Assembly: GCA_905331475.1 (NCBI GenBank)
Contig: CAJNYU010004016.1
Coordinates: 37,451 to 101,450 of the forward strand
DNA length: 64,000 nt
Direction of reading: 5' to 3'
DNA from: Rotaria socialis
Taxonomy: Eukaryota; Rotifera; Eurotatoria; Philodinida; Philodinidae
The position numbers were made by a program, and so were the translations under genes. Below, piece by piece: positions 12,296 through 24,110 of the stretch. How positions within the stretch are numbered: position 1 is the first letter of the stretch; the number at the start of each line of letters is the position of its first letter. The notes beneath the pieces are model-generated. The model worked only from the letters and a program-made list of their open reading frames with translations. It did no database searches and was not told the DNA's origin.

Positions 12296-12619
12296 ATGAT
12301 GAGCAACAGTGGCATTATGCCTCATCGAACGAATATGACAAATATCAATCAAATGGATGGAGATTCGGTTTCAGCAACTATACCAACAACAGAACAAAAT
12401 ACAAATTCAACACGTAATGCAGCCAAAAGACCAAAACAAGGTGATGATTCATTTGAACTTGAACATCGTGTGGTTAATATTCATAACCAATCTATCACGG
12501 GTAGTTTCCTGAAGCTCTATAGACTCATTTTATTAGGATCATTCGAGAAAAATGTTGAGAAAATCATTCAAAAAAAAGATGCCTGTTATAAGGATAATAT
12601 ATATTTTTTCGGTATTTAA
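12296..12619 (+). CDS. Unrecognised open frame, possible gene fragment
   Basis: A 107-aa frame starting 33 bp after the hAT-like element. The first ~65 residues are polar and N/T/Q-rich with a basic patch (AAKRPKQGDD); the rest is more hydrophobic. No domain recognised. The end overlaps, on the other strand, the amidating-lyase fragment, so at most the first part is likely to be genuine coding sequence. It could be a chance frame. Confidence 0.2.
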   Translation: MMSNSGIMPHRTNMTNINQMDGDSVSATIPTTEQNTNSTRNAAKRPKQGDDSFELEHRVVNIHNQSITGSFLKLYRLILLGSFEKNVEKIIQKKDACYKDNIYFFGI

Positions 12620-12720
12620 TTGAGAACATTAAATGAATCGATATGATCAGGACGAATTTCTCCAACGTATAATGAACGACCGTTGACACTTAAAGTCAAA
12701 TCATGTGGATCACCGAATTT
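12616..12720 (-). pseudogene. Orphan last exon of a peptidyl-alpha-hydroxyglycine amidating lyase (PAL)-like NHL protein
   Basis: One exon of 35 codons with a TTTTAG acceptor at 12721 ends in a stop at 12616. It encodes KFGDPHDLTLSVNGRSLYVG and continues EIRPDHIDSF, matching the last NHL blade of PAL/PAM enzymes (pattern FxxPHDixxxxxGxxYVGE). No upstream PAL exon was found within several kilobases; the next DNA belongs to the arginine deiminase remnant on the other strand. It is therefore a detached 3' fragment. PAL normally cleaves peptidyl-hydroxyglycine to make amidated neuropeptides. Confidence 0.55.
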
Positions 12721-13347
12721 CTAAAACAATAAAGCCAAAAACATGAGCTAGTGTTAAACAGAATTAGAAGACAACAAACATCATTTGATTCCAAAAATGA
12801 CTGAGAAATGTAATGAGTATTTGTTCTGACTCGCAGGGCAATGGAATATTCTTGCGTTTCACGATTGATCGTCCAATATTTTCCTAGATCCTAAACTGCA
12901 AATTAATAGAATATCTATTGACATGCAACTAAAAATAAAATAGATTCTTGTCTAACTGTGGAAGAAAAATGCAAATGTGAACAGAGAAGGTGCGTGTGGC
13001 TTGATGTGTACAAATATTACTTTAACTAGATGCGCCGTAGGCACGTCATCATTATCGAGATCAATCCATAGTAAATGAAAAGCACTCTAAAGGAATACTT
13101 TATTGTTTATAAGAAGAAAAGTTCGCATATGAAGGTATTTGAGTGCTTACGAAAATATATACGCAACAAACAATATAACATCAATGAAGGTATATTTGTC
13201 TCATGTTCCGAATACACATGGCAAAGTCATGACGAATCATTTATGCCAATGTTTGCTAATTATATTAAGAAATTACACCTTTGAGAAAAGAAAATCAGTA
13301 TAAATAATTATTGCTCAGATTGATAAGAAAAAGAAAACTTACGACTG

Positions 13348-14421
13348 TTGTTTGCGAATAGAAAGGTGAAAGTATCTGGCTCGATAACTAAAGATAATCT
13401 TCGTTCTCTTCTATTTGATGGTCTATCTAATATTAATGAAACTCAAAAATCTTATGATTTTTTCTCTCAATATTTACGTGATCATGAGACGCACGTATTT
13501 TTTTTAGCAGATTTGCTACGCGAAACACTTAAATTTAGCGATGAGGCACGCCACATGTTAACTGATTGAAGATGTCATTACTGGTGTCTACTGTTCAATA
13601 GTTGAATTAGGCACATCTGATAATACCCGAATTATTTTAGAAGTTAATGGTTATGCCAATAAATTTATTATTCCACCATTACCTAATCTTTTGTTTATTC
13701 GTGATGCATTTTCAGTTTTTGAAAAGCATGTTTTTATTTGGCAAATGGCTAAATCAGCACGACAAAATGAGCTTCTTTTATTGCATACTGTCTTTCGATT
13801 TCATCCATATTTATCAACTTCTGGTTTGAATATTGTCGAATGGCAAACAAAGAATGCTAATGACGAATATCCAACAATTGAAGGAGGTGCCGTTGCTTGT
13901 CTTGGTCAAGGTATTTTACTTATTGGTGAAGACATTGCTGGTACAGGTCTTTTTCGTCAAATAATCGTTGTTATTATACCACCACACCGTGATTATATGC
14001 ATTTGGATACTATTATTAGTTCAGTTGGTAAACATGCATTTACATTACACAGTCCATTAACTGAAATCATGGAAATATTCACAGTTGAAACCCGATGTAT
14101 TAATGATAATGTATTTCCAAAGTCAATGTGGATTTCACATGTATTTAATATTCGTAGTGCCCTTCGAAAGCTTCTCAATGAGCCTAAGCTTATTTTTTAT
14201 GATGCTCAGAATGAACAAAAAAACAATGTCGTCATAATGTTGTCGTTATTGATGATTGTCATGATGTCACTTATGCAGGTGGTGATCTCGAAAATGGTAT
14301 TATCAATCAGATGATTCGAAATAATATTTGTCAAGTTGGCCAAATTCCTTCTCAAGGTTTATTTGAGGGTGGTCGTGATGCTCACTGTATGACCAATGCT
14401 GTTCGACGACGAGCTAAATAG
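13348..14421 (+). pseudogene. arcA: Arginine deiminase, frameshifted and 5'-truncated
   Basis: Three overlapping frames together cover most of a bacterial-type arginine deiminase (arginine to citrulline plus ammonia). Frame one ends in HMLTD at 13569. After a one-base shift the similarity resumes with EDVITG and PPLPNLLFIRDAF, QMAKSARQ and TVFRFHP. The substrate-site EGG (IEGGAV), the catalytic His in MHLDT, and the nucleophile Cys in GGRDAHCMTNAV near the C-terminus are all readable. A second frameshift falls at a run of seven A around 14218-14224, after which GGDLENG and the C-terminus continue to a TAG at 14419-14421. The region after LIGED looks shortened compared with the family, and the N-terminal strand with the first guanidine-binding segment was not found upstream. 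The gene is therefore most likely dead, unless the frameshifts are assembly errors. Bdelloids have acquired many such metabolic genes from bacteria; origin here is inferred. Confidence 0.75.
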
Positions 14422-15245
14422 AAATTGTTTCTTTTTCGTTATCGATCTCGATGATTTCCTTGTTGTTTTTGCTTATTTATTGAATTGAAAATTTGTTGGC
14501 CTATGGTAATTTCACGATATACGTATAATATCAAGAAATGAATCTGACGCACAAATGGATTCAATTCGAATTTTCGTCAGCTAGTTTTATTTTATTTAGA
14601 CTAGGAAATAAGCAAATAACTATTGTATAACAATCAAGAATTCGCAAAGAAAATATTTCACACAGCTGATTTCTTAATCATGGAAAATCAAAGTGGAATA
14701 GTATGTACTTTTAATGTCAAGTCCAATCACTTACATCGTTAGGAAAAAAATCTATTTATAGATGGACAGTAGAGAATAAACCAGAGTAAGTGATATTGTA
14801 AAATGAATCCTAAAATAGTTTAGCAATTAAAAACGCCACGATTCAAGTCACTTGAATCAAGTGACAAACAATATGAATTTTATGCAAAAATTTTGCTTTT
14901 TTTTATTATCCTATCATCATTATTTTAATCAGTTTTTTTCTGTTTTTTGTTTCATTAGCATCATTATCAAACCGTAGACAAAAAAAAATATAAGACAAAG
15001 TTTTAAGAACAATAAACACATGACGAGGAGAAAAAATAAATGAAGAAAAAAAGAAAAGGAAAAATATTAATTGCACACGTAAATCTGACATATACATAGA
15101 TATAGATGAATAGAGAGAGAAAAAGTAACTCATTGATTTTGCGTACATTCTCTTTTTTGTTTCTACAAGAGTAAAATGTACACACATGCCCAATACTACA
15201 ATGTGGTATGCTATGTCACGGGTAGAATGAGAGAAAACGTAAATG
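14422..15245. other. Non-coding stretch between the ADI remnant and the CKS genes
   Basis: AT-rich intergenic DNA, the likely 3' flanks of converging genes. A purine-rich stretch lies at 15030-15125. No coding exon was recognised. Confidence 0.5.
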
Positions 15246-15784
15246 CTATTTCATGTGTAGGGCATTGTACTGTTGTTGCTGAGCTTGTGCAGCTGCTGCT
15301 GCAGCCGCTCGATGCTGTTGAACTTGTTGACTAATCTTAAGCGAACGGCGAAATAGCAAAATATGTGGTTCTAGAAGACGAAGAAACTTTATTTATTTTT
15401 AGTTCTATTCAAAATTCTATTTATTTACCTGGTTCATGAATCATAAAATGAATCCAGCCGAGTGATTGTTGAACGCCAAGGTGACGCCATTCATTCTCTG
15501 TTAGTAGACGACCTTTCGGCACTTTCTTTGCAATTTCTTTTGGTAAAATCACATGACGATATTCGTACATTTCCTAAATAAATCAAAATAAGATCCTCAA
15601 AAACTATCGCGAAATATGATCCAAGATTCTCTTTGACTTCATGCAAGCGTAATACTTTAAGATACAGAAAAAAGATTGATCTCATCCATTCAATAAAAAA
15701 CCTTACGTCTTTATATGTATCTGAATAGTAGATCTGTTCTTTGTGTGATTCTTTTTCTTTTTGTGCAGCGTCTTTAGCGGCCAT
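15246..15784 (-). CDS. CKS1/CKS2-type cyclin-dependent kinase regulatory subunit (copy A)
   Basis: Three exons (15784-15707, 15573-15429, 15370-15246) give 115 aa with phases 0 and 1. CKS proteins are small adaptors that bind CDKs and recognise phosphorylated partners during the cell cycle. The core is unmistakable: [56 protein letters not shown]. By human CKS1 numbering the phosphate-site residues Arg20, Ser51, Trp54 and Arg71 are kept, while position 11 is Thr instead of Lys. The HxPEPH hinge used for strand exchange is present. Unusually, a tail of about 30 aa rich in Ala and Gln follows the core. The start codon lies 2 nt after a TTAG acceptor-like site, which would suit spliced-leader trans-splicing. 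Copy B lies 218 bp upstream. Confidence 0.93.
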
Positions 15785-16001
15785 TGCTAACGAAAAGATG
15801 TAAAACGACGGCAAATGAAAATGCTTTTGTTTTCTTTTTCTAATCTAAAATAAATTAAATTTTCAATGTAACCAAAATGAAATAATAATAAAAAAAACAT
15901 CCAACAAATATAAATTGATATGGTAAAGAGATATCTGACAACTACGGGAAAAAATGAAAATTGAACACATAAGACTTGAAAAGATAAATGTTGCTTATTT
16001 A

Positions 16002-16614
16002 TCATCTATCACAATGACTTTCAAAGCCTGATTCATTGAATTCTTCATTCACATTACTATTGATCATTTTATAATGATTAACAGCCATTCGAAGTCCACC
16101 ACGCATGATCATTGTACTTTTTAAATTTGTCGAATCACCGAGTGGAAAATTGACTGGTGCATTCAATGTTGCACTGATAGGAATGCGTGTTATAGGAAAA
16201 TGTGTATTTTGCTGTTGTGTTGATGGATCAGGTTCAACACGATATTGAAGTAACCGGCGAAACATAAGAACAAATGGTTCTAATAGAATACTATGTAAAT
16301 GAATAATAAAATTAAAATAAAGCAAAACTATTACCAGGCTTATGTATGAGATAATGTTCCCAATGAGGTCCTTGTTTAATACCCAATGCACGCCATTCAC
16401 ATTCGTCCATTAATCGATTCTTGGGTATTAATGATACCATACTTTTATCCAAAATAATATGTCTATACTGATAAGAATCATCTTCATCTGTAAAAAAAAC
16501 AATCGTTGACAAACATAGATAAATATTTCATATAGGAAACAAATCAAAAACGGAATCTTTCAACATACATGTTGATGAATAACGTGGTGGCTTTAGTTTT
16601 TGGTTCGATGACAT
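16002..16614 (-). CDS. Divergent CKS-type CDK regulatory subunit (copy B)
   Basis: Three exons (16614-16569, 16487-16335, 16279-16002) give 158 aa. The last intron falls at the same codon and phase as in copy A (HKP, then EPFVLMFRR), so the two are paralogues. Core motifs: YSSTYEDD, YQYRHIIL, VSLIPKNRLMDECEWRALGI, HWEHYLIHKPEP, LMFRRLL. Compared with human CKS1, Arg20, Trp54 and Arg71 are kept, but the Ser51 position is Gly and Lys11 is Thr, so phospho-ligand binding may be altered. A C-terminal extension of about 75 aa after FRRLL has no recognised domain. The GPAT gene ends 197 bp upstream on the same strand. A TTTTTAG acceptor-like site lies 28 nt before the ATG. Confidence 0.9.
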
Positions 16615-16810
16615 GCTATTAAATCTTCAATGGCTAGATCTAAAAAGAGAAGAAATGACGAAACAGCGACAACAGGAACCTGTCTAGTTATTCATAGAAA
16701 AGAAATAAGTGAACATGTTTATCTTTTTCGGAAAAATAAACTGTTTGTACAAGAAAACAAAACCAACAAATTAGTCTTTTTCACTCGAAGAATTGTAAGA
16801 CTAGACACCG

Positions 16811-18982
16811 CTATTCTGTTTTTAACATTTCGTAAAATTTCCTTTGTTCTTCAGCTTTATAATCCGCTTTTGGTAGTGCACGTTTTAAACCTCCATCCCA
16901 TTCTAAATCAACAAAACCACCTTGCTTAGCAATAGCTGCTTTAACACGACGTGCAAAATCAACCGATGTTTCACCTTCTTCAATAGTCATCGGCGGTAAA
17001 TAATAAACATCAACAACGATCGCCCATGATGTCATCATTAGTATTAAATATTGAAATAGTTCATGTTTAGTTGAATTCCAAAAAGCATCACCAAATCTAT
17101 TATCATATTTAATGGCAACCGGATAAATTGTTGCTTCAGTTATTTCAAAGCAACCTTTTTTAAACATCATTACCGACGTATTATTGATACATGTTCCTTC
17201 GGGAAAAATTAATATTGGTAAATTATTATGAGCTTGAATATGTTCACGCATTTTCTCCGCTACCATATGACGATCTTTTGCTTCCGAACGTTCAAACCAT
17301 ATATGATTTGCTGTTTGTGATAATGTTCGTTGTACCATACCGAAAAATCCACCTTGCTGTTGTCCAATCATAGAAAAACTATTATCTGTTGATAAAATAA
17401 TAACATCAATCGGTGATGTATGATTTGCCACACATATTGAACCACATTTAGCACGATGTTCTGTATTATGAATAGTTATTATAGCAGAAAACACACGGGA
17501 TAAGATACGATGTAAAACAATATTTATGTAAAAACCAAAACGTAATTTAGCATCTTTTGCAGGAAAATATTGAAGAAATACAGCTGATCCCAACATCCAT
17601 ACGACGCCAAGAATAAATAGAAAGAGACGAAATGGAAATAATATAAAATAACGTACACAAAATCCAAGAAACCAAAGTAATGTAACACGCATAGAAAAAT
17701 ATTCATGCTGTTGTTGAGTACGAGTTAATAAATTCCATACAACCATTTCTTCGGCTGATGTAAAACGTTTTGTAACATCATCATCAACAATCGCCTCAAG
17801 ACCTTGACGTGTATAATCTATGATATCTCCTGCAATCAAAAATAAAATAAAAAAGTAAGAAAATTAATGCTATTTAAGACATTACTCAAACTCTTGTTAT
17901 ACAGAAGTAATAAAGCTGAATTGAACAGAGGATCCTGTGATCTTCTGTCAAATGAATGTATTGATGAGTTTTTTTTTTTCTACGTTAAACTTTATTTGCT
18001 TATGATTTAGTGCATGCAATTATTTTTCTGAAAAGATCTTTAGCTGACAACCGACTAACCACATTCTGCAAAAAGTTTAGACTCTTCAGTTTTCCGCAAT
18101 TTATTAGCGAAAATATTAAAATATTATAGAACACTCATTGATTTGTAAAGAAAATTCAAAAGAGTTTTTGTCTTTTCGGGATTTTATTAATCTCACTGAG
18201 ATCTATAAGTTAATCAAAATATAAACGTAACTATGTCAATATTCTTTATCTTAGTGCTCATATCATCTATGAGATAAATTTAAACTTTAAACATTTTTTG
18301 CAACTTTTTATCTAGAAATTGATTCTCGTTACTCTGAATAAACTTTACATTATTCGATAACCAACAATTGTAGGTCACTCTTTTTTATCATGGTAAGATT
18401 CTAAACGTAAAAATTCGTATGTGATAACCTTTCGCGAAGATTTTTCTTTTCATGATTTTTATGGCAAAACTAATTAGCTCGACACTTTATCGACAATATT
18501 TCGAGTCATTAACCGAATAAAAATCGTGATGAATTCGAATACTTGTAATTACCTAGTTTAAATTGAATATCACTTTGTGATGAAGCTCTAGATACTTTTT
18601 GTTCTTGAATAGGTAATGAATCGGATTCATTTTCATTATTAATTTCGTCCTTACAATCATTTAATAATTGTGTTGTTGAAGTAACCTCAACAGGATTATC
18701 TTCATTTTTCTTTTCAAGGGTTGGTGCCAGTTTGTTTTTTGCTGTTGACGGTGGCAAAGGTGTTGGCGGTTCGTCCGACGATCCATTAGAATCAATCGAA
18801 ATCTCTTTATCTCGTTTAATTTTTGTTGCATAATCAAATATCAATGCTAATAGTTGAACATAAAGTCTACGTATGCCAAGTGATAAATTTAATGCCGCTA
18901 ATGTAAGTACTAGCGCGGCTATACCAACCATAGGGGCACATATAATACTTATAATTGTGAAAACTTGTGCTGTTGTAATCAT
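16811..18982 (-). CDS. GPAT4: Glycerol-3-phosphate acyltransferase 3/4 (ER membrane)
   Basis: Two exons (18982-18553 and 17829-16811, intron of 723 bp) join in phase 1 to give 482 aa. The enzyme transfers an acyl chain from acyl-CoA to sn-glycerol-3-phosphate, the first step of glycerolipid and triacylglycerol synthesis, on the ER. Exon 1 has an N-terminal membrane segment (about residues 5-40) and a polar, low-complexity linker. Exon 2 matches GPAT3/GPAT4 closely: VDDDVTKRF, hydrophobic stretches at about 185-235, acyltransferase motif I NHTSPID (279-285), WFERSEAKDRH, and motif III FPEGTCINNTS from about 352. YPVAIKYD and FGDAFWNS follow. Length agrees with animal GPAT3/4 (about 435-456 aa) plus a longer linker. 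Two CKS genes follow downstream with about 200-bp gaps. I cannot separate GPAT3 from GPAT4. Confidence 0.93.
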
Positions 18983-19795
18983 GATTTAATTGAAATTGTA
19001 CAATGATAAATGATGATAAAGTCTAGAAAGAGTAAATAACAAAAAAATTTAATAAAAAAAGATCCACGTACAAAGTTCAACAAATTTAAAATGAAAGACA
19101 GAAGAAAAAAAACCAAAAAAGCGTTATATCGACCAGTTATGACTTTTATTTCAAGATTTTTTTTTCTTCTGTTATCGTCTGACACATACCTGAAGATTTT
19201 TTATTTCGACCATTTTGTTCACAACAACACACATTAACACAAGTGAATGTTAAACGTGTATGTATTGAATCTGCCCTTTTTTTGTTGCTTTTCTCTTTCC
19301 CTCTATTTCTATTCTCTCTCATGTATATATACATATACTATATTTTCGATCGAAGAAATAATTGTATTCTTTAGCGAAAAGAAAACGTGCAGTAACGGAC
19401 TGATCATATTATGTTTTAAAACCCTCGATTATAAATAGATATATAGCTTGCGCGTTTATAAATACCTGAGAGAAACGAAATTATCGTGCGATAAGGAATA
19501 GAAAAAGTCACGAAGCATATCAAATTATAAACAATAGCGTTGTTATTTTAATTTCTTTTTTTTTCTTTTAACTAAGCGCTGCATTTTTAATTAATTAGAC
19601 ATTGAAAAACAAAACAAAATAAAAACATAAAACTAAATTAATATTAATTATATAACGTTAAACTAAAATAAAACTCAGATAAAATACGAACAATCGTTAT
19701 CACAATATCTTTTTCGGTTAGTATCAATCAACAGACGGAGATTATTTTTATCATATGTCAAATAGAAGGAAAAAATGTGAGATTCCAAAAAATAT
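18983..19795. other. Intergenic stretch between MFSD5-like and GPAT genes
   Basis: 5' flank of the GPAT gene and 3' flank of the MFSD5-like gene. AT-rich with a TTTCTAG acceptor-like site about 48 nt before the GPAT start. No coding exon recognised. Confidence 0.5.
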
Positions 19796-22700
19796 CTAAA
19801 CTTCAGTTTGATGTCCATCAGCATCCTCAGTTGGCGCTGATTTTATACCGTGTTGCGGAATAGTTAATACATTAGCAAGCGACGATGCTTGTTTTATATG
19901 CAATGTTAATCTTAAAATAAAAATTTTTTATTTCATTTGAAAATTTTAAAAAAATCCAAAAATTAAGTTATCTTACTTGTGTAATAAAACCATACTAATT
20001 GCAGCAAGAACCAAAAAGAGTACACAACTGCTAAATATAACTTTCAAATGAAAGTCCTAAATAATAAAATAGTTCATTTTTAATTTATATACATGTACTT
20101 TTTTTTTGTTTTAGTTTACTTTAAGAAGAATAATAACGACAATCAAATTCAATGGAATTCGAAAATAGTTCATCACAGTAGCGCGAGCTAAGAAATATCA
20201 AATGATAAAATTTGTGGTTTTTTATATGTTAAATAACAAAACAAACCTTCTTCAGGTACATATTTACTACGCATTGTTGCCATTGCTCTAATTTATTCAA
20301 AAGAGAGAAACTAATTAAATATTAAAAATGATATAATTAATAGGATTCAATAATACGATCAATTAGTGAAGCTCATTGACTTCTATGTCACGAAACTAAA
20401 CACTAATCTCTCTATTTTCTTCGATTATAGATGCATTCATAATCAGATAACTTACGGCCAAAAGACACCGATGCAAAATTCGAAGACTAAGAATGCGACA
20501 AACATAATAGCTTGATCCTAAAAAATACGGATGATTAATTTATATAGACAAATATTAATTTACATTTGGCATAAATACTGGTACGCACATACATAAAGCT
20601 GAGACAGAAACGATTGATCTAAATAAAGCAATTAAATGATAGATATACTAAATTAGATTAATTACAGATATCCCAAATTTCAATTATCACATATACAAGA
20701 GATCGGAAAATGTGATGCCATCGACTAAGAATACAGAGTTTCTCATCAATGGAAATGACATGCAAATAATCAGCTAGTCTTTTGAGAAAAGACTAATTAT
20801 ACGCTGATCTCCGATTACGTGTTAGCAACGAGAGTTTTAGTCTTCTATTCAATTATAAATAATGCACTAAAACGTGATGGCACAATGTCAAATGTACTCT
20901 ATGATAATTTTCGTTGGATTTAAACAGTCAACATGGACACACACGCCGTCATAGTTAATAGAATGCAAGTTTAACGAATGTCATCATCAAAAATAAAAAA
21001 TCATTACCTCATAAATGATTCTGGTGTTGCGTAATTGCAGAAAAGTTTGAATGAATTCGATCCCATCATCATAGCAACCATATAACTAGCAAATACAAAT
21101 CCTAAATAAAGGGGAATAAAACTCGATTATGTATGGGAATATAATCTCTATTCGAACCATGTGGAATCGGTGGATTTTTGTTATCGGTTTTATTAATATT
21201 TGCATTATTTAATGCTTGGGTTAATGCTGGAGTCCATTCAAGTACAAAAACGTACATAGATGCTTCGAATAAAGCTTGAACAACGCCAAGAAGAAATATT
21301 TTTTTATCTATAAGATTAATAAATGAAATGATGACTTAATTTTAAACTTTCATAATATTAATATTACCAGATTTAATTGCAGTCCAAGCAGAGATAAATG
21401 ATTGAGATATTGGTGCGTTAGCATCACCATAGTTTTCTGACCAGGTAGTTATCAATAATATACACATTGCAATAAACGAAAGTATAGCACTATCAAATGG
21501 AGCTCTGAAAGAAAAATGTTCATTTTAAAAACTTTTCATTTTGACCGCAACATTTATTTTCATTCTATCGATATTATGAAATAGAAAAATATGTTTACTC
21601 AAGCCTTGCTGCTATTTTACAATTTCCGGCAACACATTAGATATAATTAGTTCTTCAAATTATGCTTTCGATGCTTGAAAAGCAGTGTAAGAATTTCCGA
21701 TAGTCTTTAGTTAATGCTCTTTTCTTTGCATAAATAATACGATATAAGTAAATCAAGGCGTGAATAACCTTGATCACGAACAAGATCGTTATCTATCATA
21801 TCAATCAAATATCATTTTTGCATCGTTTTATATGCTCTGAACAAATACGTAAAGAACAAATCTAGTCCCGTACACGAACGATTTTTCAACATATATGTAA
21901 AGTATACTTTTTGTAAATTCAGTCATACGATGATTGTATGCAATCTAACCACGACTGTTTGTTCTCCTATCATTTACACCCGACGTGTATTGTCACATTA
22001 GCCTATGATTATTATTAGTAAATATTTTGCAGCAAGAACAAGGACTCGGTATGCGTTCGGCCTTCTGTCTCGTTCTGTTGAAATATACCTTTAGACAACA
22101 TGATATTTTTTAGTAGGTCTTAACTAACACAATGCTTTTAGCATATTCGTAGGAATATACTAAAAGAGAGTGAACAATCTCTTGATTCTTCAACAGAATG
22201 GTGAATAAATCTTACACATAGCCAAAATTATTTGCGACGAGTTGTGCAACGATTCCCGATAGAATAGCCACCACGGAATTACCAAAATATGCATTAGCAA
22301 AAATAATGCCTAATGTGTCTGGTTCAAAATTTCTCTATAAAAGCAACATGTCTTATTTTTAATCTTGTTATATATTTTATATTCATACTCGGCGGTGTTC
22401 GTTAACTAACCATGATTCAAAAGCACTAAATAAAATCGATGTAGCCATACCAGCAAGTAATCGTCCGACAAATAAAATGTAAAAGTTTGGAAAATGCTAA
22501 ACAAATCAACTTTTTATTGATTTCACATATTACATAAAATTTATTCACCTTGGTTACACATGACATGCCATAAAGAATACCATAAACTATACAGGTGTTT
22601 CTTCTTCCACTAAATCACAAAAAGACAGTAAAGAAAAAAACGTGATGTTTTTCTTTTTTCTCGTTACTATTTATCAGCAAGTGAAGCAACAATCGTGCCA

Positions 22701-23028
22701 AATATCATTGATGAGCCAAAGCCAGCAATAAAGAGTACTTCGATTTCATGCTTTTGTATACCATAACTTTCGTATAATGCATATACATGAGGTCCTTGAA
22801 GCCAATCACCAGCTAGAAAATAAAGAACGTAAATATCGTTAATTGGAATTTAGTTATTCATTTTTTAATTGAATTTTTACCGACAGCTAACAGATAAACA
22901 ATCAAATAAGTTTGTTGGAAACTACGATAATTTGAATCTTTTACTTGTTGCTGAACTTGTCGAGTATACCAATGAATTAAACCACATGCTAATATTAGAA
23001 AACCAAGAGCAAAAGTGAACATATCCAT
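19796..23028 (-). CDS. MFSD5: MFSD5-like molybdate-anion transporter (major facilitator superfamily)
   Basis: About 14 short exons from the ATG at 23028 to the stop at 19796 give roughly 455 aa, close to the 450 aa of animal MFSD5. It is a multi-pass membrane carrier; the family transports molybdate. Readable segments in order: QTYLIVYLLAVAGDWLQGP, YGIQKHEIEVLFIAGFGSS, GTIVASLAD, GRRNTCIVYGILYG, FVGRLLAGMATSILFSAFES, YFGNSVVAILSGIVAQ, APFDSAILSF, GVVQALFEASMYVFVLEWTP, FEFCIGVFWP, MATMRSKYVPEE, MNYFRIPLNL. The GDWLQGP, SALFSAFE-type, VQALFE-WTP and MNYFRIPLN motifs are typical of MFSD5. Most introns are about 50-70 bp; those near 21508-22215 (about 700 bp) and 20619-21007 are longer. No break was seen. 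Confidence 0.9.
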
Positions 23029-24110
23029 GGTTTGCTTATGCTTTTAGTTACTACAGGAGTGCAAAACGCTTCGTTCTGCTCTAATAGTAAAAAAGTAAAA
23101 ACGGAGAATGAAATTTTTTTCTTCTCGTCATTCATTTTTTTCTTCTCGCTATTCATTTTTTTCCCCATAACTCAATGTACGCCATTAATCAATCCAAAAT
23201 AGACGCATAATGCAACTATATTTAACCAACTGAAAGTTTTTTTTAACGAATGAAAACAGATGTCGTTGTAGTGCGAATAAAAGCAATCAGTTTTTTTTTA
23301 AATATCTACATTTCGATATAAATAGATGAATAGATCGTACAATATTAAGGAATACTCTCAAGCAATAATAAAATGTAATTATCGATTACTAGTGCTTGAG
23401 AATACACTTAGTGTTACGAGTTGTTCGTTCAATACATAAAATAAAAGTTTTGTCTTGTTAACTCTAGAAATCATTTGTCTGTCTCTGTTAGGGCTTCTTT
23501 CTTTTTTTTTGGATAAAAAGAAATGTTCGTAAGTTCTTGTCTTTCAGTTGATTATTAAAGACTATCAAATGTATCTGCGTTTCTTTCTTGTTCTTCTATT
23601 CGATATGGTAATGTTAGTTATGTTGACATCATTTTGCTTTACACAATCCACCTCCTATTACTAATAATATGCACATACAATTTAACCAGTTGGATTCTCA
23701 GCTGGACTAAACTAGTTGATTTGTATATTTGTGAATTCATTTTTTCCTTGTGACAACAAAGATGGAACCATTGATGAATATCAATGAGCTTCTAACAGTA
23801 GTTCTAATTATATAATCGATTTTTTTTCTTTTCTTTTGTTTCCCCATCTTTTTTTTTTATTAACGGTATGATCAACAAAACAAAACAAAAGAGTTTTTAA
23901 ACATTGTGAGTACGTAGAAAAATACAAGAAACACTGTATATCATAAGTTATTACTGCACAAGCAGAAAAAGCATCACTGTGGTACACGCACACGCACACA
24001 CACAAAGTGGAATCGGGATTTCTGCTTTATGATAACATGAGATTGAGTTAGTTATTAGAAGAAGAAAAAAGAAAACGAAATTGTTTTTATACAAATAATC
24101 TATGTACATA
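23029..24110. other. Intergenic stretch upstream of the MFSD5-like gene
   Basis: 5' flank of the MFSD5-like gene and 3' flank of the LRP12-like gene. A CA/TG dinucleotide run lies at 23986-24004. Nothing coding was recognised. Confidence 0.5.

Noticed and set aside
13075..13284. 69-aa frame between the amidating-lyase exon and the ADI remnant
   Set aside because: Does not match the missing ADI N-terminus and has no recognisable domain.
14906..15193. Minus-strand frames rich in Phe/Ser upstream of nothing
   Set aside because: Low-complexity translation of a purine-rich stretch.
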